Of a stretch of 38,265 bases of DNA, positions 14,722-23,835 are shown piece by piece. This DNA comes from Duodenibacillus massiliensis (lineage in GTDB: Bacteria; Pseudomonadota; Gammaproteobacteria; Burkholderiales; Burkholderiaceae_F): assembly GCF_900128485.1 (NCBI RefSeq), contig NZ_LT635860.1:587-38851 (forward strand), read 5' to 3'. Each line of letters begins with the position of its first letter. The stretch's first letter is position 1. The notes under the pieces were generated by a model. The model was not told where the DNA came from and searched no databases. It worked only from the letters and a program-made list of their open reading frames with translations. Both the position numbers and the translations under genes were made by a program.

Positions 14722-17700
14722 TTAACACCTTCGCGAAATTTTTATGAACCAGGCCGGGTTATGTTTGGTTGCTCTTCCGCCATTCGGACTCCATTGAAAT
14801 GACAGCTTGAAGCGTTTGGCCAGAGAAAACATGGTTTTTTTGACAATGCTTTCCCTCCCTTCCGGTGGAACGACCCATAAAGCTCCGCCGTTATCTCGCT
14901 TGTCAATCAGGATGCAGCCCAAATCCTTGAGCTCAGACCATATGACGGCTTCCTCTGCCAAAATCCTGTTCTTGTCGCTTTCGGTTAGATCGGGGCAAGT
15001 GGAATAGGCTTGGGTCGGTACGGGCGAGCTGCGCATGTCGGGTTGCGCTGCTTTTTTGACAGCGTCCGTTTTCTTACTTCGAGACGACTTCTCAGCAGTT
15101 TTAACAGTGGTGCGCGGTTTGGAGACTGCTGCTTTAGTTTTGGGAAGAGAGGGTGGCTCCTCGCTTTTTGGTTTTTCGATGTCGGGGAAAAGCGTGCCGT
15201 TGTCCGGTTGTGCGGAGGCCGAATCTGATTTTGGAGCCGTGGCTTCAGCTGAAACAGGATTACCGCCATTCTGCGGACGGGCATCGGTGGTGGCTGCGTT
15301 GATCGCCGCCTCTATCGGCTTTTGGGGCGCAACAATGCAGGGGGCTTCGCTCTCGGATTGTTTTTCAAACGGTGCGGTGCTTTCCTCCTTCGGCTGCGGA
15401 TCAGTTGTCTCTGCAACGGATTCTTCAGCAACGGATTCCGGGGGCGCGTTGTTGTCTGACCGGTCCGCCATGGGCAGGGCGGATTTAACTCGGTCCAAAA
15501 GGTTGGTCGGTTCGACCTCAATGCTTTCGAGGTTGGGGAGAACATTTTTCTCGCTCAATTCCCGGCATACGCGCTCAATTGTTTTTTGCGGATCTCTGTA
15601 ATATTCACCGCCGCGAATGCGGATAAAGCGCCAGCCGTTTCTTTCCAATATGGCCTGGCGTTCCATGTCGCGTCGGATTGCATCGTCGCTCGAGTGGAAG
15701 CGTTCGCCGTCACATTCAAGAGCAACAGAGTCATTTTTTCCATGAACGACTATGTCAAGCCTGAAGCTGCCCACTTCATGCTGCTGTTCGATCTTGTAGC
15801 CGCGTTCAAGCAATGCTTTTGCAATAGCGATCTCAAATTCAGAGTCGGCCAGATTGCGAATCCTTGCCTCATCGCAATCTGTTGAGGAGGAGATCTTGAT
15901 CCAATTAAAGAGAAGCGCGCGGATATCGTCATGCTGCAGCTGCGAGGCCGGATCAAAGGAATGCAGCACCCACAGTTGATCCTTGGCACGGCTGACGGCA
16001 ACGTTGTAGCGTTTCATGACCGCGTCTTCGTTTGCTTCGGGACGCATTAGGCGGACCAATTGCCCCGGAGCAGGCGCATCGCAGAGAAGCATCAGGATCA
16101 CGTCACGTTCGTCGCCCTGAAATTCAGCCGAGGATCCGCAGATGATGTCATGCGCTTCAATTGCTTGCGGATCAATCCTCTCGGTCACAAGATTGCGCAG
16201 ACGGTCAATCTCGCCCTTGGAGGAGCGCATGGAGATTAAGCCGAAGGTCTTGTTCTTGTACTCCGGCTGTTTCAGCATTGCGTTAATCAGATTGATCGCA
16301 GCGTCGGCTTCGTACTGATTGAAGTCGCCGAACTCATAGTTGGGGATGTCGACGCGCCAGGGGACGATGGCGGGCAATAGGTTCGAATCGGTCTTATCTC
16401 GCAGCGGACGGATTTTTCCTTCGTAGCAAAGCTGGTTGCTGAAGCCGATGATCGCCGGCACGCAACGGAAATGTTCGACCAGCATGCGCGTCCTGAAGGC
16501 ATTGGCTTTGATCAATCCGTACAGAGACATTTTGGTGTCGAAGAGATTTGGGGATTTGACCTTGCCTTTCAGGAATTGATCGATAAGAGCATTCACCTTG
16601 TCGATCTTCGTCCCGACGTTGTCAGGCGTGACCTGCTTGTCGTCGCCGACGATCAGAATCTTCTTGGACATGAACAGAATCGGCAGTGCCGTGATGTCGG
16701 CTTGACTGGCCTCGTCCACAATGATGATGTCAAAGTAGGCGGCATTGCCAAAGCTGGAAATGGCCTGGTCAAGCGTCATGATCCATGCCGGGATGGCACG
16801 GTTGCAGTCAGGCAGCAATTCAATGGCGGCCTGGCGATTTCGCTCGACATTCTTTCCGGTTCCTGCGGCTTTGCTCATAAATGTCGCCATTCTCGAGAGA
16901 GCAGACAGCAAATCCCCGCTGCCTTCCAGGCGCAGCTTGACCGCCAGCCATGCCTTGTCGGCAGCCAGCGCTTCGGTACATTTGCGCAGGCGTTGAGCTT
17001 GAAGGGCAGCCCGTTTTTGCAAACCCTCGATGGTCTGGTCGGCGAGCTCAAGATAAAGAAGCTCAAGTTGTTTCCAATCCCATGCTTCGGGAATATGCTT
17101 CGGCATTTGATTGGTGTCGAAGCCGGTGTGTTTCAGCACAATGGCGTTGGCCCAATCCGGAGCAATGAGTTCGAGCTTCTGCAGAAGTTCGGAACGTTGA
17201 AGATATTTCACACGCTCGGATTCGATTGCGACAAGTCTGTTGAAGGCTTGTGCATAACTTGAATGGTCAAGTTGGAGAAGACTATCCTGTAACTTCTCGA
17301 CGATCGAGGAGTTATGAGAAGAAGCTGCAAGCTTGTCGATGTTTTTCCTGTGCCATGCATCGAACAATTCTTTTCTCTTGGCGAATTCTTCGTGGATGAG
17401 GATTCTCGTTAGAGTATTGATAAAAGCTTTTGCTGTGCGGATGCGCTCTTCCGGCTTGAGATCCGCGGTTTCGTGCAACAGGCTGGACGAGATCTTCATG
17501 TTGGAAAGCCGTTCCCTGAAAGGTTTGTAAACCTTATTCCACCAATTGATGGCGGCTTCGATTTCATTACGCCCATTCAAAAGCTTTTCAATGAAGATGT
17601 CTTTGCGATCTTGCAACGGGTTCAAAGAGTCCGCCTTAACGAAACGATTCCAGATCGCAATCAGACGGTTTAGGTGCTTGATTAGCTCGCAGGTGAGAAT

Positions 17701-19989
17701 GATGGTGTCAAACTCTTCGACCGTATGAGGCAGCTTGGAGTTCGAGAGGGCGCCAATTAAAACTTCCTCCATTTTGACGGAGTCTGTTTTAATGAGTTTC
17801 GAACGCATGCGGTCCCAGGCGGAAATTTCGCCCGTGGGGTTGTTTTCTTTGAACCAGGTAGCCGCCTCTTCGACTTGATCGGCGTCGATGGATTCGTTTA
17901 ATTCGACGCATGCATCCGATACGCGCAAGGCTTTCCTGGCGTCGTTGATTTTGTCGATCAACGGAATCAGTTCGGAGACTTTTTCAACGAATGCAGGATC
18001 GTCGGCTCCGATAGCCAGCATGCGTTGATTGACAGGATCCTCATTTGTTACGGCATCCAGTCCCACTCTGTCGATCTCAAGAAGCTTCCCTCTGAGCTCT
18101 TTGGGGATGCTCAGAACGTTATCCTGGACTTTGAACTGAACGAGTTGAGTGCCGTCCAGTCCTTGCATGACTGATTCGGAAATATCTTTTTCGTTGTCTG
18201 CGTATCTGGCTACTTCCGCGTGAAGAGCGTTGAACATGCGCTCGCATTCTTCCGGAGGGGGAAGATCGCGGGAATGCGGAAGGTCGGCTTGGAGTTCAGT
18301 TTCTTCTTCCGGTGACCATCGATTGTTTGTTGAATAGATTTCTTCAACTTCCTCGAGGCTGGGACATGGAGCTCCCTTTGTTACGGCGCCGGGGATTGCC
18401 GAGGAGAATTCGGATTCGCCTTCGCGCACGCGTTTTGCCAATTCCACGAACGAGTAGCCCATGCCGTTATAGGTTATGGTTTCGCAGTCCTTCTGCCGGA
18501 GAGTGAAAATCTGCTTGCGTGTGGAAGCGAGATCATCGATCAGAAGACTTCGTGTTTGCTCTTGTTCGGAAATGTTCCGGCGCAATTTGGCTGCAGATAA
18601 TCGGGCTAGCTTGTCCTGAAGATCATTGGCGGTTGATAGAAGATCCTTCTGGCTGCCCAGGCGTGAAACGCACAGCGGCTTGATCTCTTCCGGCAATTTA
18701 TCCTTGAGAACACTAAGCGCCTTGACCTTTTCGCTCGTGACGAGAATGCGCTTCCCCTGGGCAAGAAAATGCCCCATCAAATTGGCAATGGTATGCGTCT
18801 TGCCGGTTCCGGGAGGACCTTGTACGAGAAGCACGTCATTTCGTTCAAGATCGGCTGCAATCGTCAGCTGTTCAGCGTTGGCAACCTTTGTCAGAAGAAT
18901 ATCCGGGTCTTCACCGGCCGTTTGAGCCAATTTCTTTTCAAGGCTCGGTTCCTCATCGCTTTCCGGTGCAATCGTTGGGTATGCATGAGGCGAGGCAATC
19001 TCTACCAAATGAGATGGTATTTCACCGGTTTCCTGAATTTTGTCGATGATGCTTCCGACAGCTTCTTTTAAGCCGGTGGGCTTTGTTTGGACGAAAAAAC
19101 AGGGAAGCGGATAAATTTCGAAGGAAACGCCTTCTTCCTTTCGCTTTTCCTTGACGGAGGAACGCCAGCGGCACTTTGTCGAAAGAAGCACGGATCTTGT
19201 GGAGAAGATTTTTTCAAAGTCGTCCGTATTGACGATGTTGCAGTTGCTGCCGTTGATAACGGTCTTGAGTGAATCAAATTCCTGACTGTTGAGATTTTCG
19301 TTGTCAAAGGCAACGAATATTTCGTTATGGACGACAGTCTTCTCTTCAGGGTTGAGGCGTACGGCCAGCTTGAGGCTTTTGTCCGCAAGGATTTCAACGG
19401 TTACCGGCGAGGAGAGAATGGGGAATTTGATGTTGTTTCTCTCCTGATAATTTGAGGAGTCAAAAAGGAAGTTGCCCAGTGCCATTTCCTTTTTCAAGTT
19501 GGACGCCTCAACTTCAGCCCAGTACGTATGGAGTTGATCAAAGATGTCGTTGTTGCGTTTGATGATCCGGACTTGTTCGTGCCAGGCATCCAGCTCATAT
19601 TGGTAGACGGAGGCGAGTCTGACTCGGTTGGGATCATCGGAAAACTGTTCGACGGTCAGAACTTCATTCCCATCCTGATCGACTTCCTTGAATTCAAGGG
19701 ATTCGCGAAAGGAAATTTGATCGCCATTGCGGTGAAGCATCCATTCAGATAGTTCGGGTGCAGGCACCGGGCGTGCCGGATGCGGCAAACGTTCAACAAT
19801 GCACAGCAGGTTGGGGTCTGAATTCAAATCAGGCCACTTCGTGACCCCGGGGAGATTGGGGTCAATAGCGTCCCAGGAGACGTACCGATTCTCGATGTTT
19901 CCGTTGAAAGGGCGCTTGATGTCGTAGATCTCTCTGACGAAATTGAAGAGATTGATGACGGAAGTTTGATCTTCAAGACTAACGGTCAT
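14722..19989 (-). CDS. Large SF1 (DNA2/NAM7-like) helicase fused to a Vsr/DUF559-like nuclease; candidate defence protein
   Basis: 1755 residues, cytoplasmic. About 350 N-terminal residues are unassigned. Walker A GPPGTGKT has Lys397, and a long helical insertion separates it from the DEASQAD Walker B at 1092. IVGDDKQVTPD, then GSSAEFQGDERDV and NVAVSRAKDQ (Arg1334) complete an SF1 helicase. Residues about 1375-1475 form a restriction-like nuclease: RLDIVV (Asp1412), ECDGERFHS (Glu1425, Asp1427) and ERNGWRFIRIRGGEYYRDP, as in DUF559/Vsr-type domains. A low-complexity linker (about 1495-1655) leads to a C-terminal domain (NGGALWVVPP…GGRATKHNPAWFIK). Fused helicase-nuclease giants of this kind are known among antiphage candidates. 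G+C is below the core genes and transposons flank both sides, which supports transfer. The start has only a weak ribosome site. Confidence 0.91.
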   Translation of the reverse strand: MTVSLEDQTSVINLFNFVREIYDIKRPFNGNIENRYVSWDAIDPNLPGVTKWPDLNSDPNLLCIVERLPHPARPVPAPELSEWMLHRNGDQISFRESLEFKEVDQDGNEVLTVEQFSDDPNRVRLASVYQYELDAWHEQVRIIKRNNDIFDQLHTYWAEVEASNLKKEMALGNFLFDSSNYQERNNIKFPILSSPVTVEILADKSLKLAVRLNPEEKTVVHNEIFVAFDNENLNSQEFDSLKTVINGSNCNIVNTDDFEKIFSTRSVLLSTKCRWRSSVKEKRKEEGVSFEIYPLPCFFVQTKPTGLKEAVGSIIDKIQETGEIPSHLVEIASPHAYPTIAPESDEEPSLEKKLAQTAGEDPDILLTKVANAEQLTIAADLERNDVLLVQGPPGTGKTHTIANLMGHFLAQGKRILVTSEKVKALSVLKDKLPEEIKPLCVSRLGSQKDLLSTANDLQDKLARLSAAKLRRNISEQEQTRSLLIDDLASTRKQIFTLRQKDCETITYNGMGYSFVELAKRVREGESEFSSAIPGAVTKGAPCPSLEEVEEIYSTNNRWSPEEETELQADLPHSRDLPPPEECERMFNALHAEVARYADNEKDISESVMQGLDGTQLVQFKVQDNVLSIPKELRGKLLEIDRVGLDAVTNEDPVNQRMLAIGADDPAFVEKVSELIPLIDKINDARKALRVSDACVELNESIDADQVEEAATWFKENNPTGEISAWDRMRSKLIKTDSVKMEEVLIGALSNSKLPHTVEEFDTIILTCELIKHLNRLIAIWNRFVKADSLNPLQDRKDIFIEKLLNGRNEIEAAINWWNKVYKPFRERLSNMKISSSLLHETADLKPEERIRTAKAFINTLTRILIHEEFAKRKELFDAWHRKNIDKLAASSHNSSIVEKLQDSLLQLDHSSYAQAFNRLVAIESERVKYLQRSELLQKLELIAPDWANAIVLKHTGFDTNQMPKHIPEAWDWKQLELLYLELADQTIEGLQKRAALQAQRLRKCTEALAADKAWLAVKLRLEGSGDLLSALSRMATFMSKAAGTGKNVERNRQAAIELLPDCNRAIPAWIMTLDQAISSFGNAAYFDIIIVDEASQADITALPILFMSKKILIVGDDKQVTPDNVGTKIDKVNALIDQFLKGKVKSPNLFDTKMSLYGLIKANAFRTRMLVEHFRCVPAIIGFSNQLCYEGKIRPLRDKTDSNLLPAIVPWRVDIPNYEFGDFNQYEADAAINLINAMLKQPEYKNKTFGLISMRSSKGEIDRLRNLVTERIDPQAIEAHDIICGSSAEFQGDERDVILMLLCDAPAPGQLVRLMRPEANEDAVMKRYNVAVSRAKDQLWVLHSFDPASQLQHDDIRALLFNWIKISSSTDCDEARIRNLADSEFEIAIAKALLERGYKIEQQHEVGSFRLDIVVHGKNDSVALECDGERFHSSDDAIRRDMERQAILERNGWRFIRIRGGEYYRDPQKTIERVCRELSEKNVLPNLESIEVEPTNLLDRVKSALPMADRSDNNAPPESVAEESVAETTDPQPKEESTAPFEKQSESEAPCIVAPQKPIEAAINAATTDARPQNGGNPVSAEATAPKSDSASAQPDNGTLFPDIEKPKSEEPPSLPKTKAAVSKPRTTVKTAEKSSRSKKTDAVKKAAQPDMRSSPVPTQAYSTCPDLTESDKNRILAEEAVIWSELKDLGCILIDKRDNGGALWVVPPEGRESIVKKTMFSLAKRFKLSFQWSPNGGRATKHNPAWFIKISRRC

Positions 19990-20506
19990 GGCTCGGATTT
20001 CTAGATTCTTCTATGAGTTATGGCGTGGCAGGAGGTGACTGGTCATGAAAATCAACCAACTTTGATGCACAATTCGTTACATTATGGCAGAAGGGGAGTA
20101 ATGATGAATCAGGGCTGACGATTACTCATCCTTATCGTTTGACGTGCCGGTATAGTTTTGCAAAAAGCTCCATGGCAGAGGCAGGCGTTGAAAGCCTGAC
20201 TTTCCAGGACGGTTTGTGTGCGGCCTGGCGTCCGGTTTCGGTGAATGTCAAGTGATCTTTCGCCGATTTTGTTCTTAAAAAGTAGGTTGTAGTCTGAGCG
20301 CAGTGAGGGCTTTGCCCTCTCCGCCTTCGGCGGATTCACCCAGAGTTTTTTGGCCCGTAGGAAACCTTTGATGCAGCTGCGCAGCACCGTTCGCGCGGAG
20401 AGGTCGGCAGGCCGGTAGAATGAGCCTCCTCAGGCAGGAGGAGTCCGAGCCTGAGGCCCGCGGAAAACCGCCGAACGCCTTGTTGCAGCAGCTGCGGGGC
20501 GTTTGT
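19990..20506. other. Intergenic stretch with possible transposon debris
   Basis: No intact gene is seen. It holds the upstream region of the helicase gene, a hairpin CCGCCTTCGGCGG (20321-20333), and an inverted repeat CCTCAGGC/GCCTGAGG near 20428-20456. A minus-strand frame ending at about 20135 (…LSTPASAMELFAKLYRHVKR) may be the end of the IS1380 gene whose start is at 23721, but this is weak. The left end of the second IS3 element must lie within the upper part. Confidence 0.35.
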
Positions 20507-21577
20507 TCAAGCTGCCTTGGCATGCTTTTCCTCCAACTGCCCATTTTCGGGGTTAAGCCACACCTCTTTGATCGGCGTACAGTTCAGCACTCTCCCGGTG
20601 ATCCAGCGCTCCGGATGGCGTCTGCGAGCCTCCAGCATCGTCTCCCTGCGTCGGCGCAGCACCTCTGCGTCCTCGCCGCGATAGCGCTGGCCCGGCGTTA
20701 CCATGCGGATGCCGCGGTGTCTGTGGTGCTCGTTGTAGTGGTCTACAAAGCCCTGCACCCATTGCTCAGCTTCCTCAGCATTGTCGAAGCCGTCACGGGG
20801 GTACAGGTAATCGCCGCGGTACTTGAGCGTACGGAAGAAGGACTCCGAATACGGATTGTCGTTGCTGACTCGCGGACGACTGTGCGAGAAGGTAATTCCG
20901 TTCTTCTCAAGCAAAGCCAAAGTGGGAGCGGCCTTCATGCTCGCACCATTGTCTGAGTGCACGACAAGCTGTCCGGGCTTGATTCCGTATCGCCTGAAGG
21001 CATCCCCGAGAAAGCGCGCGGCGAAGTCGGCATTATCAGCCTCGAATACCCTGGCACTCACAACCATGCGGCTGTAGACGTCGACAATGACATACGCGTA
21101 GTAGAACCTGCCCGTGTACTTGCTCGAGCGCAGATAGGTGATGTCCCAGGTCCACACCTCGTTTGGCTTCTGTGCGCTGTAGGCAGTCGGCTTGCTGCGC
21201 CGGCGGGCTTCCCGGGTAGGCGCACGGCGTGCGTTCAATCCCCGTGCCCTGAAGAGACGGTAAAGCGTTGAGAGAGAGCACCAGTACTCCTTGTTTTCAT
21301 CGAGCAGCTTGTAGAAGGCCTGCGTCAGACTAAGATCCCGCACATCGGCTTTGCAGAAGCGATCTACGATCTGCTCACGCAGGTCCTCAGGGATTTGCCG
21401 CGGGCTCGTAAAGTTGCTGCGGTCTAGCCGGCCATCACCATCCGGTGCATGCCGCCAGTTCTGCAGCGTCCGTGGGGTAATGCCGACTGCCTCGCAGGAT
21501 TGCCTCTGCGACAGTCCTTTCGATTGACCGAGTTCGACCAGCGAAACGATTTCCTGGCGATCATGGGCACTGATCAG
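20507..21577 (-). CDS. IS3-family OrfB of the second element, lacking a normal start codon
   Basis: The open frame runs for about 357 codons. Catalytic motifs are WTWDITYL, VVHSDNGASM and NPYSESFFRTLK (D, D, E), with the HTH-like region NWRHAPDGDGRL…LSLTQAFYKLLDENKEYW. Alignment with copy 1 OrfB (MISTRDRQ) puts the start at KLISAHDRQ, where the codon is CTG rather than ATG. No ATG, GTG or TTG follows until a GTG at 21343, which is inside conserved sequence. Production of this protein would need frameshifting from orfA at the seven-A run (21607-21613). Since orfA has an amber codon, the element is probably dead unless helped in trans. Confidence 0.85.
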   Translation of the reverse strand: MISAHDRQEIVSLVELGQSKGLSQRQSCEAVGITPRTLQNWRHAPDGDGRLDRSNFTSPRQIPEDLREQIVDRFCKADVRDLSLTQAFYKLLDENKEYWCSLSTLYRLFRARGLNARRAPTREARRRSKPTAYSAQKPNEVWTWDITYLRSSKYTGRFYYAYVIVDVYSRMVVSARVFEADNADFAARFLGDAFRRYGIKPGQLVVHSDNGASMKAAPTLALLEKNGITFSHSRPRVSNDNPYSESFFRTLKYRGDYLYPRDGFDNAEEAEQWVQGFVDHYNEHHRHRGIRMVTPGQRYRGEDAEVLRRRRETMLEARRRHPERWITGRVLNCTPIKEVWLNPENGQLEEKHAKAA

Positions 21578-22095
21578 CTTTCCTTTACCCCCCAGATCGC
21601 CTCGGCTTTTTTTGACAACATCAGCATCGTTGCAGCATCGGCTAATGCTTTGTCTTTTCTGGCGATTTCTCGGTCCTTCCTGGCATTTTCCTTCTTGAGT
21701 TCAGACATGGCCGACATCTGAGCATCATGGAGCTTCTTGTCAACCGCATCCGGATGATTGTTAAACCATTCGGCCTAGGCATCGACTGTGGAGGCGAGGT
21801 AGCCATGCTTGCGGCAGAACTGGCCGAAGGCAGTCTCGCTCATGATTTCTCTGGCAACGACTGCGGTGTGGGCTTGAAGGTAGGTCACTCCTTTAGGGAG
21901 CTTGAGGTTGGTCATGAGCTTGGGATTTCCTTTGTTGGGAAGCGTGCCGCAGACTGCTTGCTCTCTGGCAATCTTGAGCCAGTACGAGATCGTTGATTTG
22001 CCGATCGAGTACCGCTCCACGGCTTCAGAGATGCTGAGCTCCTTGCTCAGCAGGCGCGCTACGACGTTGTCTTTGAACTCCTGCGAATATCGCAT
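21574..22095 (-). pseudogene. IS3 OrfA of the second element, broken by an amber codon
   Basis: It starts MRYSQEFKDNVVARLLSKEL with GGAG nine bases upstream. The helix-turn-helix is AVERYSIGKSTISYWLKIARE. After KHGYLASTVDA a TAG at 21777-21775 interrupts the frame. Reading on in the same frame gives AEWFNNHPDAVDKKLHD…ALADAATMLMLSKKAEAIWGVKES and a TGA at 21576-21574, the expected coiled-coil tail. So one nonsense change splits the gene. The ending AEAIWGVKES parallels AQAIWVDKEK of copy 1. Confidence 0.82.
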
Positions 22096-22152
22096 GTTTT
22101 GCCACTCCATGAAAAGTTGAAGGGGTGGCGAAAGGTAGTATGACATCTAATG

Positions 22153-23091
22153 GACTCCATCGAGGCGCGTATTGGCTTTATGTTGACGCAAGACACGATA
22201 CACCGTTGCCTCAGAGGCCAGGTACTCGCCTTTGTCCAATAGGGCAAGGCCTGTCGGACACTCAGGTCGCAAACATCGGGCTGGCAGTAGCGCTCATACA
22301 CAGCCTGCCGCTCTTTTTCCGAAAGGGCCCGAGGATTTGGGCCGAATTCACGTTTCGGACGCTGATCCTCGCTCTGAGGGTTCCGACGCCATTTGAGATA
22401 ACTGCTGAAGGCTATCCCCAAGCATTTACAGGCCTTGACTGCGCGAGCCCCTGCCTGTACGGACTCAGTGATCAGCTCGACTGCTTTTTGGCGATCCCGG
22501 GTGCTGATCATTTTTCCTTGTCCCCCCAGACCGCCTGCGCTTTTTTTTGTCAACACCAACAAAGCCGCGGCTTCCGCCAGGGCCTTTTCCTTGCGTTGCA
22601 ACTCGCGGTTCTGCTGCTTTTGTTCTTCGTTTAGCGCCGTTACCTTGTTGATGAGTTCTTGCTCGCGAGCACGCGCACTGGCCGAGAGTACAACATCATC
22701 GTCATGCTGTGCAAGCCAGGTGCTGAAGCGCTTGATTTCGTCCAGGGTGACGCCTTTGGTGCGGCAGAACTTGCCGGCCGCCGGGGACGCAAAGCCGACT
22801 TCTTGGCAATACCCTTCGGCGACAAGCGCGGCACGAAAGTTCATGCCTTGAGGCAAGGGGATGGCCTGAGTGCCTTGCCCGCCAGACCGGCTATCAACTT
22901 TCAGTTGCCGCAACCAACGATACACGCAGCTTGTCGCGATACTATATTCGCGGTGCGCCTGTTCAACCGTAATCTCCTTGGAAAGGATTCTCCCGAGGAT
23001 TTGATTTTTCTTTTCGAGCGGGTATGGGGTGCCCATTTATCTTCTCCGTGCCCTCCTGATTAGCGATTAGGAAGTATTTTGACAGAGAGGG
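22153..23091 (-). pseudogene. Truncated second copy of the IS3 element, with orfA and orfB fused
   Basis: Nearly identical to copy 1 (12333-13978) but only the first 0.94 kb remain. The coding-strand A-run has eight A (22541-22548) instead of seven, which joins orfA to orfB in one frame: LVLTKKSAGGLGGQGKMISTRDRQ. This is the product that -1 frameshifting would give. A four-base deletion near 22245 (GGGCAAGG against GGGCGTGAAAG in copy 1) then shifts the frame (…LSVRQALPYWTKAST). The rest is cut off at 22153 by the second IS3 element. It inserted into an IS1380-type transposase gene on its right side. Confidence 0.88.
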
Positions 23092-23721
23092 AAACTCTCG
23101 GCGCGCATCTGTTGTACCGCCGGCATTGAACACCGCCAGCGGCCAGCCGTTGAGAAAGCACACAACCGGAGCAAGGCAATTGCACTGGTAATGGGCGTTG
23201 TAAGACTTTCCTTCCTGATTACCGTAAAGATCAACATGCGTGGAGTCGACATCAATGATCAGTATCGGAGTCTTCCTGGCCCCGGCCCTGGGAAAGATGC
23301 GATGCTTTCGGTTGGCCCGAAGCAGTGCGTCCAAAAAACAGCAGTTGAGGCGATCAAGATCGTGTCGGGTTATTGAGTTTTCAAATCTGCAGAGGGTTGA
23401 GCTGCCTGCAGCATCATTAACCCCGAGTGCGGAAAGAAAGCCTTCGTCTTCTGTGATGACGTCGTGGTCAGTCAAATCCTCAAATCCGCAGATATGTGCG
23501 AAAACACGCTGCCGAAACATGGCTCCGGCGGAATACAGACTGCGGTCTTTCGGCTTGTGTGTCTGCTCCAACGCCTGCTCAAAGGGGGCCAAAAGTTGAA
23601 GCCGGGAGCCCCTATCGGCGACGGGCAGCAGCCCCGTCATCATGGTGGCGACAAACCGCCCGTTGGTGATCTGCACGCTGCGGCCGAACCCATCAGTTGT
23701 TGCTGTTTGAGTAGAAGTCAT
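23092..23721 (-). pseudogene. 5' part of an IS1380-family transposase, cut by IS3 copy 2
   Basis: 210 codons from MTSTQTATTDGFGRSVQITNG to …GGTTDARREF are intact, then IS3 sequence follows. Features of IS1380 transposases are DRSLYSAGAMFRQRVFAHICGFEDLTDHDVI, the RFENSITRHDL segment and the catalytic IIDVDSTHVDLYGNQEGKSYNAHYQC. The family is normally about 430-480 residues, so over half, with the remaining acidic catalytic residues, is missing. AT-rich sequence at 23722-23830 is presumably the element end. Confidence 0.82.
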
Positions 23722-23812
23722 GGAAAGGTCTTTTGTTTTGTTTTTTGTGGTAGAAAAATATTAACAAAAAGACATTTTTTCTTTATTAAAAGCAGAATTT
23801 AAGCAACAAAAG

Positions 23813-23835
23813 GAGTGCTGTTTTTTTCAGCGCTC
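23813..23835 (-). terminator. Hairpin at the end of the DUF4143 ATPase gene
   Basis: GAGTGCTG and CAGCGCTC pair (one G-U) across seven T. The hairpin overlaps the ATPase stop and, read leftwards, is followed by CCTTTTGTTG. Confidence 0.45.

Larger units (their letters stand above)
20507..22152 (-). mobile_element. IS3-family element of a second type, inserted in IS3 copy 2
   Basis: It carries orfA and orfB related to, but clearly different from, those of copy 1. Its right edge is fixed near 22152, where sequence identical to IS3 copy 1 resumes (ACTCCATCG at 22153). The left end lies somewhere below 20507 and could not be located. Confidence 0.7.

Noticed and set aside
20275-20544. 89-codon minus-strand frame past the second IS3 element
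   Set aside because: It spans the IS3 gene end and hairpin-rich noncoding DNA; composition is not protein-like.
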